Assembly (NCBI GenBank): GCA_002422545.1
Contig: DIWF01000028.1
Coordinates: forward strand, 62,001-126,000
DNA: 64,000 nt
DNA from: Firmicutes bacterium UBA6113
GTDB lineage: Bacteria; Bacillota; Clostridia; Tissierellales; Sedimentibacteraceae
Direction of reading: 5' to 3'
The translations under genes and the position numbers were made by a program. The notes under the pieces were generated by a model. It did no database searches, had not been told where the DNA came from, and worked only from the letters and a program-made list of their open reading frames with translations. This document shows, piece after piece, positions 1 through 7,749 of this stretch; position 1 is the stretch's first letter, and each line of letters starts with the position of its first letter.

Positions 1-131
1 TCAATTGCAATTGTTGACCAATCATTTGGCATATCAGAAAAAGATCCGCTTTCCAACGCTAAAACTGATTGTGTAAAAACAAACATAAAAGCAATTGCCA
101 ATAAAACACTTTTTATCATTGGTTTTTTCAT
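1..131 (-). CDS. Secreted SLH-domain protein, N-terminal end only
   Basis: The frame runs off the left edge; 43 codons are visible. The ATG at 131 is preceded by a GAGGAGG ribosome site about ten bases away. The first ~23 residues are a signal peptide: a KKPMIK start, a hydrophobic core, and a likely cut after SVLA. The mature part starts with SFSDMPNDW, the usual opening of an S-layer homology repeat, which anchors proteins to secondary wall polymer. The rest of the protein is not visible, so its function is unknown. Confidence 0.7.
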   Translation of the reverse strand, partial: MKKPMIKSVLLAIAFMFVFTQSVLALESGSFSDMPNDWSTIAI

Positions 132-387
132 TGTTTACATTCCTCCTCAATATTCTTTATTTTAATTAAACATATCAAACGTCATATTATCATAATTTAC
201 CAAAATATACAATATTTTCTGATTAAAATGCAATACTTTCTCGAAAAGAAGTGTACCATAAATATGTTCTGCTTCTTAACTGACGATCATTACAGTTGCG
301 ATAAGAGTAAAGTAGTGTTTACTATAAAACTATTGGCTGGTATCCAAACTGTTAAAACGAATGGTAATAAAAGAAAAAACAATACAA

Positions 388-428
388 AAAAACAGAGCCT
401 ATATAATAAATAAAGGCTCTGTTTTTTA
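388..428. terminator. Bidirectional intrinsic terminator
   Basis: An eight-base perfect stem (ACAGAGCC/GGCTCTGT) with a 15-base AT loop has an A-run on its left and a T-run on its right, so it can stop transcription from either side. It separates the SLH gene from the remnants to its right. Confidence 0.7.
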
Positions 429-515
429 ATAGTCTATGCTTTTATTTTTGTCAAAGCAACTTTTGCATCATTATCAGGACTAAGTATTATAGGAGCCAAA
501 TTTTCTAGATTTTTT

Positions 516-611
516 TGGAACATCACTAAGACTGCCGAATTCATGGGTATTGCAAGAAAAAATCTTCAAGCGAAAATAAAATCCTTAAATATAAGTGCCC
601 ATCGCCCATAA
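516..611 (+). pseudogene. C-terminal Fis-type HTH fragment
   Basis: The frame reads WNITKTAEFMGIARKN followed by LQAKIKSLNI and a stop. This matches the C-terminal helix-turn-helix of Fis/NtrC-type activators (usual form GNI-KAAELLGISRKTL). The frame is open back to about 430, but the upstream residues do not resemble such a regulator and no AAA+ domain is present. It looks like the surviving tail of a lost sigma-54 activator. The rest of 132-731 holds no convincing gene; an inverted repeat ACACAGA/TCTGTGT lies at about 677-712. Confidence 0.45.
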
Positions 612-731
612 TATCCAATAAAATTGTTACTAGTAAAACTCAACTGTCGATTTTGTAAAGTATAACCAGTCATATACACAGAATTTCATCATTTGCTGGA
701 ACTCTGTGTTTTGTTAATTTATTTTTAAACC

Positions 732-1511
732 CTATAATCCTCGTGCATAAAGAATACCTTTCTTAATTGCTTCTGCTAAACCTTTTGGATTTTCCCATGC
801 CATAGAATGTCCTGATGATTTGACAATTTCAATATTTATCATTTGTTTTTCCAACTCAATTTCTTCATCATCCGGTAAAGAGTTTTCTCCAAAAATAAAA
901 GTCCTTTTACATTTTAATGAATATAGTATCTCACGCCATGATGGGTTTCCTCCAGCAACTGCTGACTTGGAAATTCTGCTAATTGCTGTAGGAGAACAAA
1001 CTGATAATGTCGCTGCCCACATAGAATTTTCAATGGTGTTTTCATTAACAACTTCATCAAATATATTATTTACAAAGTCATCTTCATTACAAGTTCCAAA
1101 CTCATAACTTGATGATCCCTGACTACTTTTATCCAAATTAGCTTCACTAAGAATAATTGTTTCAACATTTTCTCTGCATTTATCTGCAAGTTCAAGTGCA
1201 ATAGGTCCACCTAGACTATGTGCAAAAATAATGAACTTATTTAGTTTTAGGTCTTGTACAAAATTATACAAATATTTTGCATGGTCTTTAACAGTATATA
1301 AATAATTATCTGGTTTATCACTAAAACCACTGCCTAGCAAATCTATTAATATTCGTCTATGTTCAATTAAATCAGTTTGTGCTGCAACTTCAGGATAATC
1401 AAAAGATCCAGCACATCCTAACCCATGAATAAATAATATTGGCGTATCTTTACCTGGTAAATCATGATACCTTATTTTATTGCTTTCATTATCTACTATA
1501 TGTTCTTTCAT
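732..1511 (-). CDS. Alpha/beta hydrolase
   Basis: A 259-residue cytoplasmic alpha/beta-hydrolase-fold enzyme. Visible landmarks are the oxyanion HGLG near residue 30, the nucleophile elbow AHSLGG with Ser near 99, and the catalytic His in SSGHSMAWENP near 233. The GENSLPDDEE stretch is in the right place for the acid. The substrate cannot be told; the family covers esterases, lactonases and C-C hydrolases. A start four codons upstream exists, but that ATG is part of the ATGGAGG ribosome site, so the ATG at 1511 is chosen. It stands alone with no operon partner. Confidence 0.85.
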   Translation of the reverse strand: MKEHIVDNESNKIRYHDLPGKDTPILFIHGLGCAGSFDYPEVAAQTDLIEHRRILIDLLGSGFSDKPDNYLYTVKDHAKYLYNFVQDLKLNKFIIFAHSLGGPIALELADKCRENVETIILSEANLDKSSQGSSSYEFGTCNEDDFVNNIFDEVVNENTIENSMWAATLSVCSPTAISRISKSAVAGGNPSWREILYSLKCKRTFIFGENSLPDDEEIELEKQMINIEIVKSSGHSMAWENPKGLAEAIKKGILYARGL

Positions 1512-1672
1512 AAAAACCTCCATATTAAATATGAATACTTTATTCTTCTAAACAAATTACTATTTATCAATTGTTTTTCATATCTTTGTCATAGTCTGAT
1601 TTCAAACCGTATGTCATTATCAGATCTAATAATTGCGAATAGTATTTTTTCTCTATAAATTGATTAATACGG

Positions 1673-1975
1673 CTAATCCAGTGTTTCAATCAAAAAACTC
1701 ACAGGACGGAAGCCGTCATTACAAGAAATCATTGCTGACCTTTTATTCTTCATCCAGCCTTCGTAGAAGTCTTCTCCACCATGGGCAAGTGTCATCACAA
1801 ACGAAGACATGCTTTCCCATGCGCTGTCGCACAATCCTTCAGGCTTTTGCCAGCCATGAGCAACAAAAACCTGCCCAATCTCCATATCGCAGGCGTGCTG
1901 TATGGGATTTTCATATTTGTCTATCAAATCTTGATAAATTGTTTGTTTCATCACTGTTATTTTCACATTTTTCAT
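1673..1975 (-). CDS. TIGR04076-family small protein
   Basis: About 100 residues beginning MKNVKITVMKQT, with a central conserved stretch (EGLCDSAW) and an ending DGFRPVSFLIETL. This is the pattern of the small TIGR04076 family found in many anaerobes, whose function is unknown. The start at 1975 has the ribosome site TAGGAG seven bases upstream. A longer frame to 2071 exists but has no ribosome site and no family match in its extra 32 residues. Single gene. Confidence 0.75.
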   Translation of the reverse strand: MKNVKITVMKQTIYQDLIDKYENPIQHACDMEIGQVFVAHGWQKPEGLCDSAWESMSSFVMTLAHGGEDFYEGWMKNKRSAMISCNDGFRPVSFLIETLD

Positions 1976-2204
1976 ATCGATTTCTCCTAATCTTCTCTTA
2001 CAGCGCAAGCAATAGTCCAATGCTGTAAATAGAATTATCATATTATGTGTGTCGATCTCATCTGTAATCATTAATGCAGATATTTACTTCCTTCTCTTAT
2101 GCTCAAGCTTGATAACTTGTTATTATCTATAAATTCACTTACCCTATAAGAGCCCAGCCGATGGCCTTATTAATAAAAAATCCAACACTGCTGATTAAAC
2201 AATT

Positions 2205-2600
2205 TTATATGGAATTTAAATCTTCAATATATGGTTTAATATCTAAAACAGGAGTACCATCCAGCATATCTACACCAAGAAATTCTAATTTGTTATTTTC
2301 TATATTCATTATCTTCACAACAGACATTCCTATGCCATTAGGTCTATGAGGCGATCTTGTTGAATAGATACCGGCATTATTGCGTTTTTTTGAAATTAAA
2401 TGCTGATATTCCGATTTGTGAAAATAAAACAAAACAACTATATATGACCCTATTTCAATATCCTTTATTCCATCCTTAAATTCATCCAATATTTCTATTG
2501 TGCCTTTTTCCTTCATATTATTAATCGATTGTCTTGGTATATCAGAATCATCATTGTAATTAGTCCTGATATATCCAATTGGTTTCATATTAACTTCCAT
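2205..2600 (-). CDS. TrmO/TsaA-type tRNA methyltransferase
   Basis: About 131 residues of the TsaA/TrmO beta-barrel family, which N6-methylates the t6A base at position 37 of some tRNAs. It starts with KPIGYIRTNY and holds the family signature SPHRPNGIGMSVV near residues 80-92, then LDGTPVLDIKPYI near the end. GGAG six bases before the ATG at 2600 decides the start. The frame is open a further 26 codons upstream from a TTG at 2678, which could be a leftover of another gene. Some members act on other small molecules, so tRNA is the family default. Confidence 0.75.
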   Translation of the reverse strand: MEVNMKPIGYIRTNYNDDSDIPRQSINNMKEKGTIEILDEFKDGIKDIEIGSYIVVLFYFHKSEYQHLISKKRNNAGIYSTRSPHRPNGIGMSVVKIMNIENNKLEFLGVDMLDGTPVLDIKPYIEDLNSI

Positions 2601-2944
2601 TTTATTCTCCAAATAATGCTGATAATTTTCTGATACAATCTTATTTAAGTCTTCCTTCGAAGAAATACTTAATTGCAACGCTAAACTATTTTCATATTTA
2701 TTTTATTACTCTTTATGACAGTTTTCAATTATTTGGTGCAAATTTTAAAATTATGATTTTAATACTTTAATACTGCATATTAAGCAAATTCCATTTACTA
2801 ATGAAAATAGTTTTTCAACTAAAATATCCCCTCAAAATGTCTTCTGCGGGAATTAATCAGTTTGGGATAACTTCTTTATTCATAGAGATTCAGATATGCT
2901 TCTTGTTCATTGAGTTTGCTTGTTTCTGACCGTAAACAGCGTTG
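2601..2944. other. Intergenic stretch without a recognisable gene
   Basis: Apart from the short N-terminal extension of the preceding frame, no coding pattern, RNA structure or strong repeat is visible. Sequence near 2820-2940 is less AT-rich and may be eroded coding sequence, but no family could be read from it. Confidence 0.4.
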
Positions 2945-3550
2945 CTATTTTGGAGTACAAATATACCAGGTTGCCCTTACACCCACATATACAGTCTTAA
3001 CATCAGAAAAACACTCTCTCATTTCTGATTCAGCATTTTTTATGAAATTGAAATAGTCCCCTCCCTCTAACCATTCTATAATTGTAGTCGGGAGAGATCT
3101 TTTTTCATTATAATCATAGATTATGACCTTATATTTTGCTACCCTGCTCATTTCGGCATACATCAATTTTCTTTCTTCCTGCCCCATGCCATGAGCTACA
3201 TAAGAGGCAATCGCTGCATCAAAAAATTTATCCTCAAAAGGTAGCCCTTCAAGAATATTGGCACGAGCAAAACTGATATCTTTATTCTCAGGCTTTTCTC
3301 TGGCTATATTCAGCATTTTTTCAGCTGGATCAACGCCTGTTACATTTAGCCCCTTATCATTGAGAACAGAACATAACGCACCAGTCCCGCATCCCACATC
3401 TAGAATTGTTTTGAATTCCTTTATATCCAGTTCTTTTTTAACGATTTCTATTACATCTTTAAACCTTTTTTTCTGAATTTTATAAAACAATCCATATATT
3501 TGCGATATGGAATTAAACAGAATCACACTATCCCTTTTCCTTTTGCCCAA
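2945..3550 (-). CDS. Class I SAM-dependent methyltransferase
   Basis: 201 residues with the Rossmann-type SAM motif TILDVGCGTGALC near residues 48-60, an acidic loop GVDPAEKM, and a post-I stretch FFDAAIASYVAHGMG. The acceptor is unknown. It starts at a TTG at 3550 behind a weak GGTGG ribosome site; no in-frame ATG fits better. It is closest in form to small-molecule methyltransferases such as the UbiE-like group. No neighbour suggests a pathway. Confidence 0.8.
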   Translation of the reverse strand: MGKRKRDSVILFNSISQIYGLFYKIQKKRFKDVIEIVKKELDIKEFKTILDVGCGTGALCSVLNDKGLNVTGVDPAEKMLNIAREKPENKDISFARANILEGLPFEDKFFDAAIASYVAHGMGQEERKLMYAEMSRVAKYKVIIYDYNEKRSLPTTIIEWLEGGDYFNFIKNAESEMRECFSDVKTVYVGVRATWYICTPK

Positions 3551-3737
3551 TAATGACCGCCACCTTTCCCTTTAAATAGAATATCAATTTACTCATAAAA
3601 TCAGCTTTACAATTAGTTATACCCCTAATAAGAACTTGCAAACCCAGCTAATTAATAATTTTATTTCATAAAAATGGCTGCTGATAAATCAATATAATTT
3701 TCCATACAGCCGCTCAAAAATCTATAATCATATTAAA

Positions 3738-5093
3738 TCAATTAATAGATTTGTAATCATTATTAATACGATTCAATACTATGCGACTGTATACTCCTTC
3801 AAATATGCAAAGCAAAACCCATCCTAATATTGTAGAGTAGCATATGCCCTGCATACCTATAATAGGAACTAGAATGTTTGAAAGTACAACTCTGAGTACA
3901 ATCTGGAAAGTAGATGCTGCCATTGTTATCCATAACATACCAATTCCTCTAAAAAAACACTGCAAAATTTCGCCGAATGCAGCAAAAATGTAAGCAAATG
4001 ACATTGTAGTCATATATGTTACTCCAACAGCAATAATATCTGCATTATTGGAGAATATTCTTAAAATTGGTTCGGACATGAACCTAAACAATAAACATAT
4101 GATCAATGCAATCACTGCATTCATCAATAAGCTTGATTTAAAACCATCTCGCACTTTTTTACTCTGACCGGCACCCATATTTTGCGCAATATATGTAATA
4201 GATGCAGCTCCTATACCCTGGGAAAATGAAAAAACAAAAGCCTCAGTACGCATGGCCATGTTATATCCCACAATTGTAGTTTCTCCAAGAGGATTTAACA
4301 AACCCTGTGTTAAAAACCTGCCCACACAAACAACTTCTTGCTGAAGCGCTGCTGCCCATGCAAAACGCAAAATTAAAACACATTTACTCTGTTCAAATAC
4401 TAATTCCTCTTTTTTCAATGCTATAACTAATTGCTTGTGGTACGCATAAATTATGCAGCACAGTGCTGCAAAAAATTGCGAAAGAACTGTTGATATGGCA
4501 ACTCCATTTACACCCATACTGAAAACTTTAATAAAAACAACATCCAATATAGCATGCAATATTGAAGATATTAGCAATATTAAAAAAGGTGCTTTAGAAT
4601 CACCGCAGGCACGAAGTGCTGATGAGTAGTAATTGTACAGAAATGAAAATATTAGACCAAAAATAATAATTCGAAGATAAGTAATAGTTTCACCTATGAC
4701 TGCTTCAGGGACCTTTTGCCACATTAATATGGAACGCAGATATATAAGACCAAAAATTGATATGACAACTGTCAGCCCAATTCCCATGAATAACCCTGTT
4801 GATGTTGTTGTTTTTAAATCTTTATGATTTTGAGCTCCATACTGCTGAGCCATCAATACCCCAACACCTATGCAACTTCCTATAAACAGAGAATACAGTA
4901 TGTCCATAATGGGGTTCGCCACGCTGATGGCTGCCAATGCATTGTCCCCTAAATACTTGCCAACCACAATTGCATCCACTGTGTTGTATAATTGTTGAAA
5001 AATATTCCCAAGAATAATCGGTATGGCAAACAAAGCTATTGCACTTGCAGAATTATTAGCTGAAATCAGATTATTTTTGTCCATCATATCCAT
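3738..5093 (-). CDS. MATE-family multidrug/sodium efflux transporter
   Basis: About 451 residues with twelve hydrophobic segments. The N-terminal ALFAIPIILGNIFQQLYNTVDAI is typical of NorM/DinF-type MATE proteins, in which the two six-helix halves begin with a similar sequence. These pumps export cationic drugs in exchange for Na+ or H+. The ATG at 5093 has an AGAGGT ribosome site; the longer frame to 5141 adds 16 residues without one. A weak stem near 3680-3722 may terminate it. No regulator is adjacent. Confidence 0.9.
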   Translation of the reverse strand: MDMMDKNNLISANNSASAIALFAIPIILGNIFQQLYNTVDAIVVGKYLGDNALAAISVANPIMDILYSLFIGSCIGVGVLMAQQYGAQNHKDLKTTTSTGLFMGIGLTVVISIFGLIYLRSILMWQKVPEAVIGETITYLRIIIFGLIFSFLYNYYSSALRACGDSKAPFLILLISSILHAILDVVFIKVFSMGVNGVAISTVLSQFFAALCCIIYAYHKQLVIALKKEELVFEQSKCVLILRFAWAAALQQEVVCVGRFLTQGLLNPLGETTIVGYNMAMRTEAFVFSFSQGIGAASITYIAQNMGAGQSKKVRDGFKSSLLMNAVIALIICLLFRFMSEPILRIFSNNADIIAVGVTYMTTMSFAYIFAAFGEILQCFFRGIGMLWITMAASTFQIVLRVVLSNILVPIIGMQGICYSTILGWVLLCIFEGVYSRIVLNRINNDYKSIN

Positions 5094-5254
5094 CGCGTAC
5101 CTCTTTTTAATTATTCTTAAAAATTTTATCACCATATCCATTGTTTGTAAATATTTTAATAAAATATGCTACCGTCATGAACCACAACTTGATGAGGGTT
5201 CATTAAGATAATATACCATACTTTCGTAGACAAACGAAAGGTGGACAAAAGGAA

Positions 5255-5422
5255 GTGAAAGATTTGAAACAGTGGTCAGCTGTACAGGAGCTTCAAAAAC
5301 GGAAAGTTTCCAAACAACAGATTGCAAAGCAACTTGAGATGTCAAGAAATGCAGTAAAAAGATTAATTAAATTAAAGGAGGATTATCATCGGTATGAAGT
5401 TTGGAGATGTGCTTTTGTTTAA
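5255..5422 (+). pseudogene. IS21-family transposase (IstA) N-terminal fragment
   Basis: A 55-codon frame from GTG reads KDLKQWSAVQELQKRKVS then QQIAKQLEMSRNAVKRLIKL, the N-terminal helix-turn-helix of IS21 transposases. The rve catalytic domain and the IstB ATPase are absent; the frame ends at TAA 5420-5422 right after the HTH. No terminal inverted repeat was recognised. It is a remnant of an old insertion between the MATE gene and the nitroreductase pair. Confidence 0.7.
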
Positions 5423-5626
5423 CACCATACCAATAAAAGTTCCTAGGAATAATAATACTGATGTGATAAGAAAGAGTTTCTTCTTGATTGAAGACAATAC
5501 TCTTTTATCGTCAACTTCTTTTTGAATTGGCAGTACGTAATTTTCAAACTCAAGTTTACAGCTTTCACAGCTTTTAGAGAGTGCCTTGGCGGGAATGTTG
5601 GAAAGTTATCCCTTTTATTAACTCCC

Positions 5627-5677
5627 TTGAACAATCGCTCAAAACCTGTTATAATATATTTGAGCAATCGCTCAAAT
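5627..5677 (+). promoter_or_regulatory. Sigma-A promoter with two TetR-type operators
   Basis: A near-consensus promoter has TTGAAC at 5627-5632, a 17-base spacer, and TATAAT at 5650-5655. Two copies of a dyad flank and overlap it: TTGAACAATCGCTCAA at 5627-5642 (over the -35) and TTGAGCAATCGCTCAA at 5660-5675 (just after the -10). The half-sites TTGAGC/GCTCAA form an inverted repeat typical for a TetR dimer. A TetR gene is second in this operon, so autorepression is likely. Confidence 0.85.
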
Positions 5678-5697
5678 ACTATTCGGGAGTTGATATT

Positions 5698-6549
5698 ATG
5701 GATTTCATCGCAAATAAGCAATTTTGGGAAAACGCGATAAACGATCGCCATTCGTGCCGCAGCTACCAGGATCGTCCGGTTGAAGCCAGGGTTATGGAAA
5801 AGCTCAAAGCGTTTGTAATTTCTATGGATATGCCCTTTGAGCATGATGATTTTGAGCTGCGTTTCTTCAAGTCTATTGGACGACCGCTTGCTAATAATTT
5901 GAAAAACCCGCCGCCGGACTGTTTGGCGTTTATGTCCGGGTCTGACCTCATGTCCATCGGTAAGACAGGATTCGCCGGGGAACTCTTTATGTTGTATGCC
6001 ACAGGCTTGGGGGTTAACACCTGTTGGTTCGGCCACTATATTTTGCCGGAGGTCGAACGTGCAATGCCGCATTTGGGCAAGCACGCAAACGATCCTGCAC
6101 CGTCATTCGGCTATGGCAAAGACGAAGTGGAAGGAATTCGTGCTATTTGCATAACCCCACTCGGCTATTGGGAACAAAAAGGGTTGCGCCTTACCGATCG
6201 GATCGCAAGCAGTATGATGAGCTTTAAGCGCAAGCCTCTTGCCGAGCTTATGGAGAACGGCTCGGACCCCGAAAAGCTGCCGTCTGAAATCCAATACGCG
6301 CTGGACTTCGCGCGTAAAGCGCCCTCTGCCGCAAACAGCCAGCACTGGCGTTTTGAGGTTTCCGGTGATATCAAAACAGTAACAATCGCAAAACCACATG
6401 GCTACAAGCATTTCAAATGGGAACATTGCGATATGGACATGGGCATTTGTGCCTGCCATTTCTGGTTGGGGCTTCAAGTGCAGGGTATCCCCTGTGCGGT
6501 TGAGCCGGTACTCGACGGGGACAGAGTCATATGGAGGTTTTCACTTTGA
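5698..6549 (+). CDS. Nitroreductase-family flavoprotein
   Basis: 283 residues. The N-terminal RHSCRSYQDRPV is the phosphate-binding start of FMN nitroreductases, and FARKAPSAANSQHWRFEV in the C-terminal half is the second FMN-site stretch, so this is the longer 'putative TM nitroreductase' layout with two halves. It would reduce nitro or quinone-like compounds with NAD(P)H; the substrate is unknown. The ATG at 5698 follows CGGGAG. It overlaps the TetR gene by four bases (TTGA), so the two are translationally coupled. Codon use is clearly GC-richer than in neighbouring genes, suggesting transfer. Confidence 0.8.
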   Translation: MDFIANKQFWENAINDRHSCRSYQDRPVEARVMEKLKAFVISMDMPFEHDDFELRFFKSIGRPLANNLKNPPPDCLAFMSGSDLMSIGKTGFAGELFMLYATGLGVNTCWFGHYILPEVERAMPHLGKHANDPAPSFGYGKDEVEGIRAICITPLGYWEQKGLRLTDRIASSMMSFKRKPLAELMENGSDPEKLPSEIQYALDFARKAPSAANSQHWRFEVSGDIKTVTIAKPHGYKHFKWEHCDMDMGICACHFWLGLQVQGIPCAVEPVLDGDRVIWRFSL

Positions 6550-7166
6550 TAAGCGGACAGCCGGATTATCCCGTATTCAGCGATGATCCCAAAAAACAGG
6601 CTATATTGAAGGCGGCTCTGCATGAGTTCGCCGAAAAAGGTTACAGCGGCGCTTCGACCCGTTCGATAGCGAAATGCGCGGGTGTAGCAAACGGATTAAT
6701 GTACTACTACTTCAAGGACAAGAAAACACTCTTTTTGCAGCTTTGCCGCATGTTGCGCGAATGGGTTGTGGCGTTCGTATATGACAGTGCAGAGACAAGC
6801 GATATATTTGAAACCATGCTCGACTTATGCAAAAAAAAATTGGAGCTCTTTTCGGCGTATCCGTCGGTATATCGCGTGGTCATGGAGGAAATACGCTTTT
6901 TTCCGAGAGAATTTCAAGCTGATGGCGAGGAAATCAAGCGTGACATATCCTTCTGGTCAAAGGCCGCACAGCACGGGTTAACGTCGCATCAGTCGCAAAC
7001 GCTTGAAATTGTGGAGCTCGCGCTTGATTCTATGGGCGACAGGTTTTTGGCAAAATACTTCAGCGGCGAGCTTACAGGTGAGGAGATGTTCGAACTTGGG
7101 ATACAAAAGGCCGTGGACATTATCAAATACTTCAAAAAAATATGGAATCAGCCTCTTAGTAATTGA
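6546..7166 (+). CDS. TetR/AcrR-family repressor
   Basis: About 206 residues. The N-terminal HTH reads QAILKAALHEFAEKGYSGAST then IAKCAGVANGLMYYYFKDK, the standard TetR motif; the rest is a ligand-binding helical domain. A TTG at 6546 is preferred: it overlaps the upstream stop as TTGA and lies eight bases after GGAGG at 6533-6537. The alternative ATG at 6531 is inside that ribosome site. It most likely binds the two TTGAGC dyads in front of the operon and is released by a substrate of the nitroreductase. Confidence 0.88.
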   Translation: MISGQPDYPVFSDDPKKQAILKAALHEFAEKGYSGASTRSIAKCAGVANGLMYYYFKDKKTLFLQLCRMLREWVVAFVYDSAETSDIFETMLDLCKKKLELFSAYPSVYRVVMEEIRFFPREFQADGEEIKRDISFWSKAAQHGLTSHQSQTLEIVELALDSMGDRFLAKYFSGELTGEEMFELGIQKAVDIIKYFKKIWNQPLSN

Positions 7167-7207
7167 GCTAGAAGGACTTGAACCCTAAGGTTTAGGTCCT
7201 TTCGCTA

Positions 7208-7285
7208 CTAAGTCCTCTCCAGCCTTACCACCGTCTCAACATGCCTTGAGAGTGCAATAATGATGTCGTGAGGACCCACTGGCTC
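7208..7285 (-). pseudogene. Short coding remnant ending in an HVETVV motif
   Basis: The minus frame reads GPHDIIIALSRHVETVVRLE then RT and two stops. The HVETVV pattern resembles the C-terminal end of TrmA/RlmD-type rRNA uracil methyltransferases. Only some 25 codons remain. A similar ending recurs at 13133-13192. Family assignment is weak. Confidence 0.25.
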
Positions 7286-7346
7286 CTTGGCGGAAGGGTA
7301 GTTTCATTTTAAATGACCTTAATATAACTGTCCCACTAAGTGTAAC

Positions 7347-7535
7347 CTATCCAGCTTGTACTAGCGAATGCTGTAATAGATGTAGATAAATAAAGATATG
7401 TTTCTCTTCCGGACTTAAATGATTAGTAAAGTTATCTTCCCATTGTTTTCGTAGAAAAGTTCCCCATTTTGGAATTTCAGTTACTTTAATCTTTTTGCTT
7501 TTTAATATATTAAATTGTATATTCAAATTTTTCAA
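7347..7535 (-). pseudogene. DUF4275-like N-terminal fragment
   Basis: A 62-codon frame from TTG with a KVTEIPKWGTFLRKQWED stretch then NFTNHLSPEEKH. This fits my memory of the start of DUF4275 proteins, which are about 150 residues long. After this it runs into unrelated sequence and stops, so the gene is cut. Its start overlaps the 3' end of the preceding frame. The function of the family is unknown to me. Confidence 0.35.
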
Positions 7536-7749
7536 TAATGCTAATTACTTTACCATCTTTTACTTCAACGAAAAAAGGAACTTTCTGTGCTGGTGGAAAG
7601 TCAGAATAGGATTCATCTAAATGCTGACTAAACTCTTCTTTTTTTGTTGTTGTATAAAGCCTGTCACCATCTTCTTTTTTAACAAATAGAATGTTATAGT
7701 CAACAAAGGTATATGTTGTTTCATTTGTGAGTTCAAAGACTTGCTTTTC
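7510..7749 (-). pseudogene. Out-of-frame C-terminal tail of the WG-repeat protein
   Basis: This 79-codon frame has no start codon and begins exactly where the WG-repeat protein ends. Removing one A from the AAAA at the end of that gene would join them as VSLRKQVFELTNETTYTF. The tail (ending VEVKDGKVISIIEKFEYTI) is normal protein-like sequence. It is most likely the true C-terminus, separated by a +1 frameshift or a sequence error. Confidence 0.55.

Noticed and set aside
228..413. Plus-strand frame of 61 codons ahead of the first terminator
   Set aside because: No ribosome site, no family pattern, and it runs into the terminator stem; composition is that of AT-rich noncoding DNA.
5180..5240. 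TGAACC...GGTTCA near the IS21 fragment as a transposon end
   Set aside because: IS21 ends normally start with TG and carry multiple repeats; none are seen, and no second end is present.
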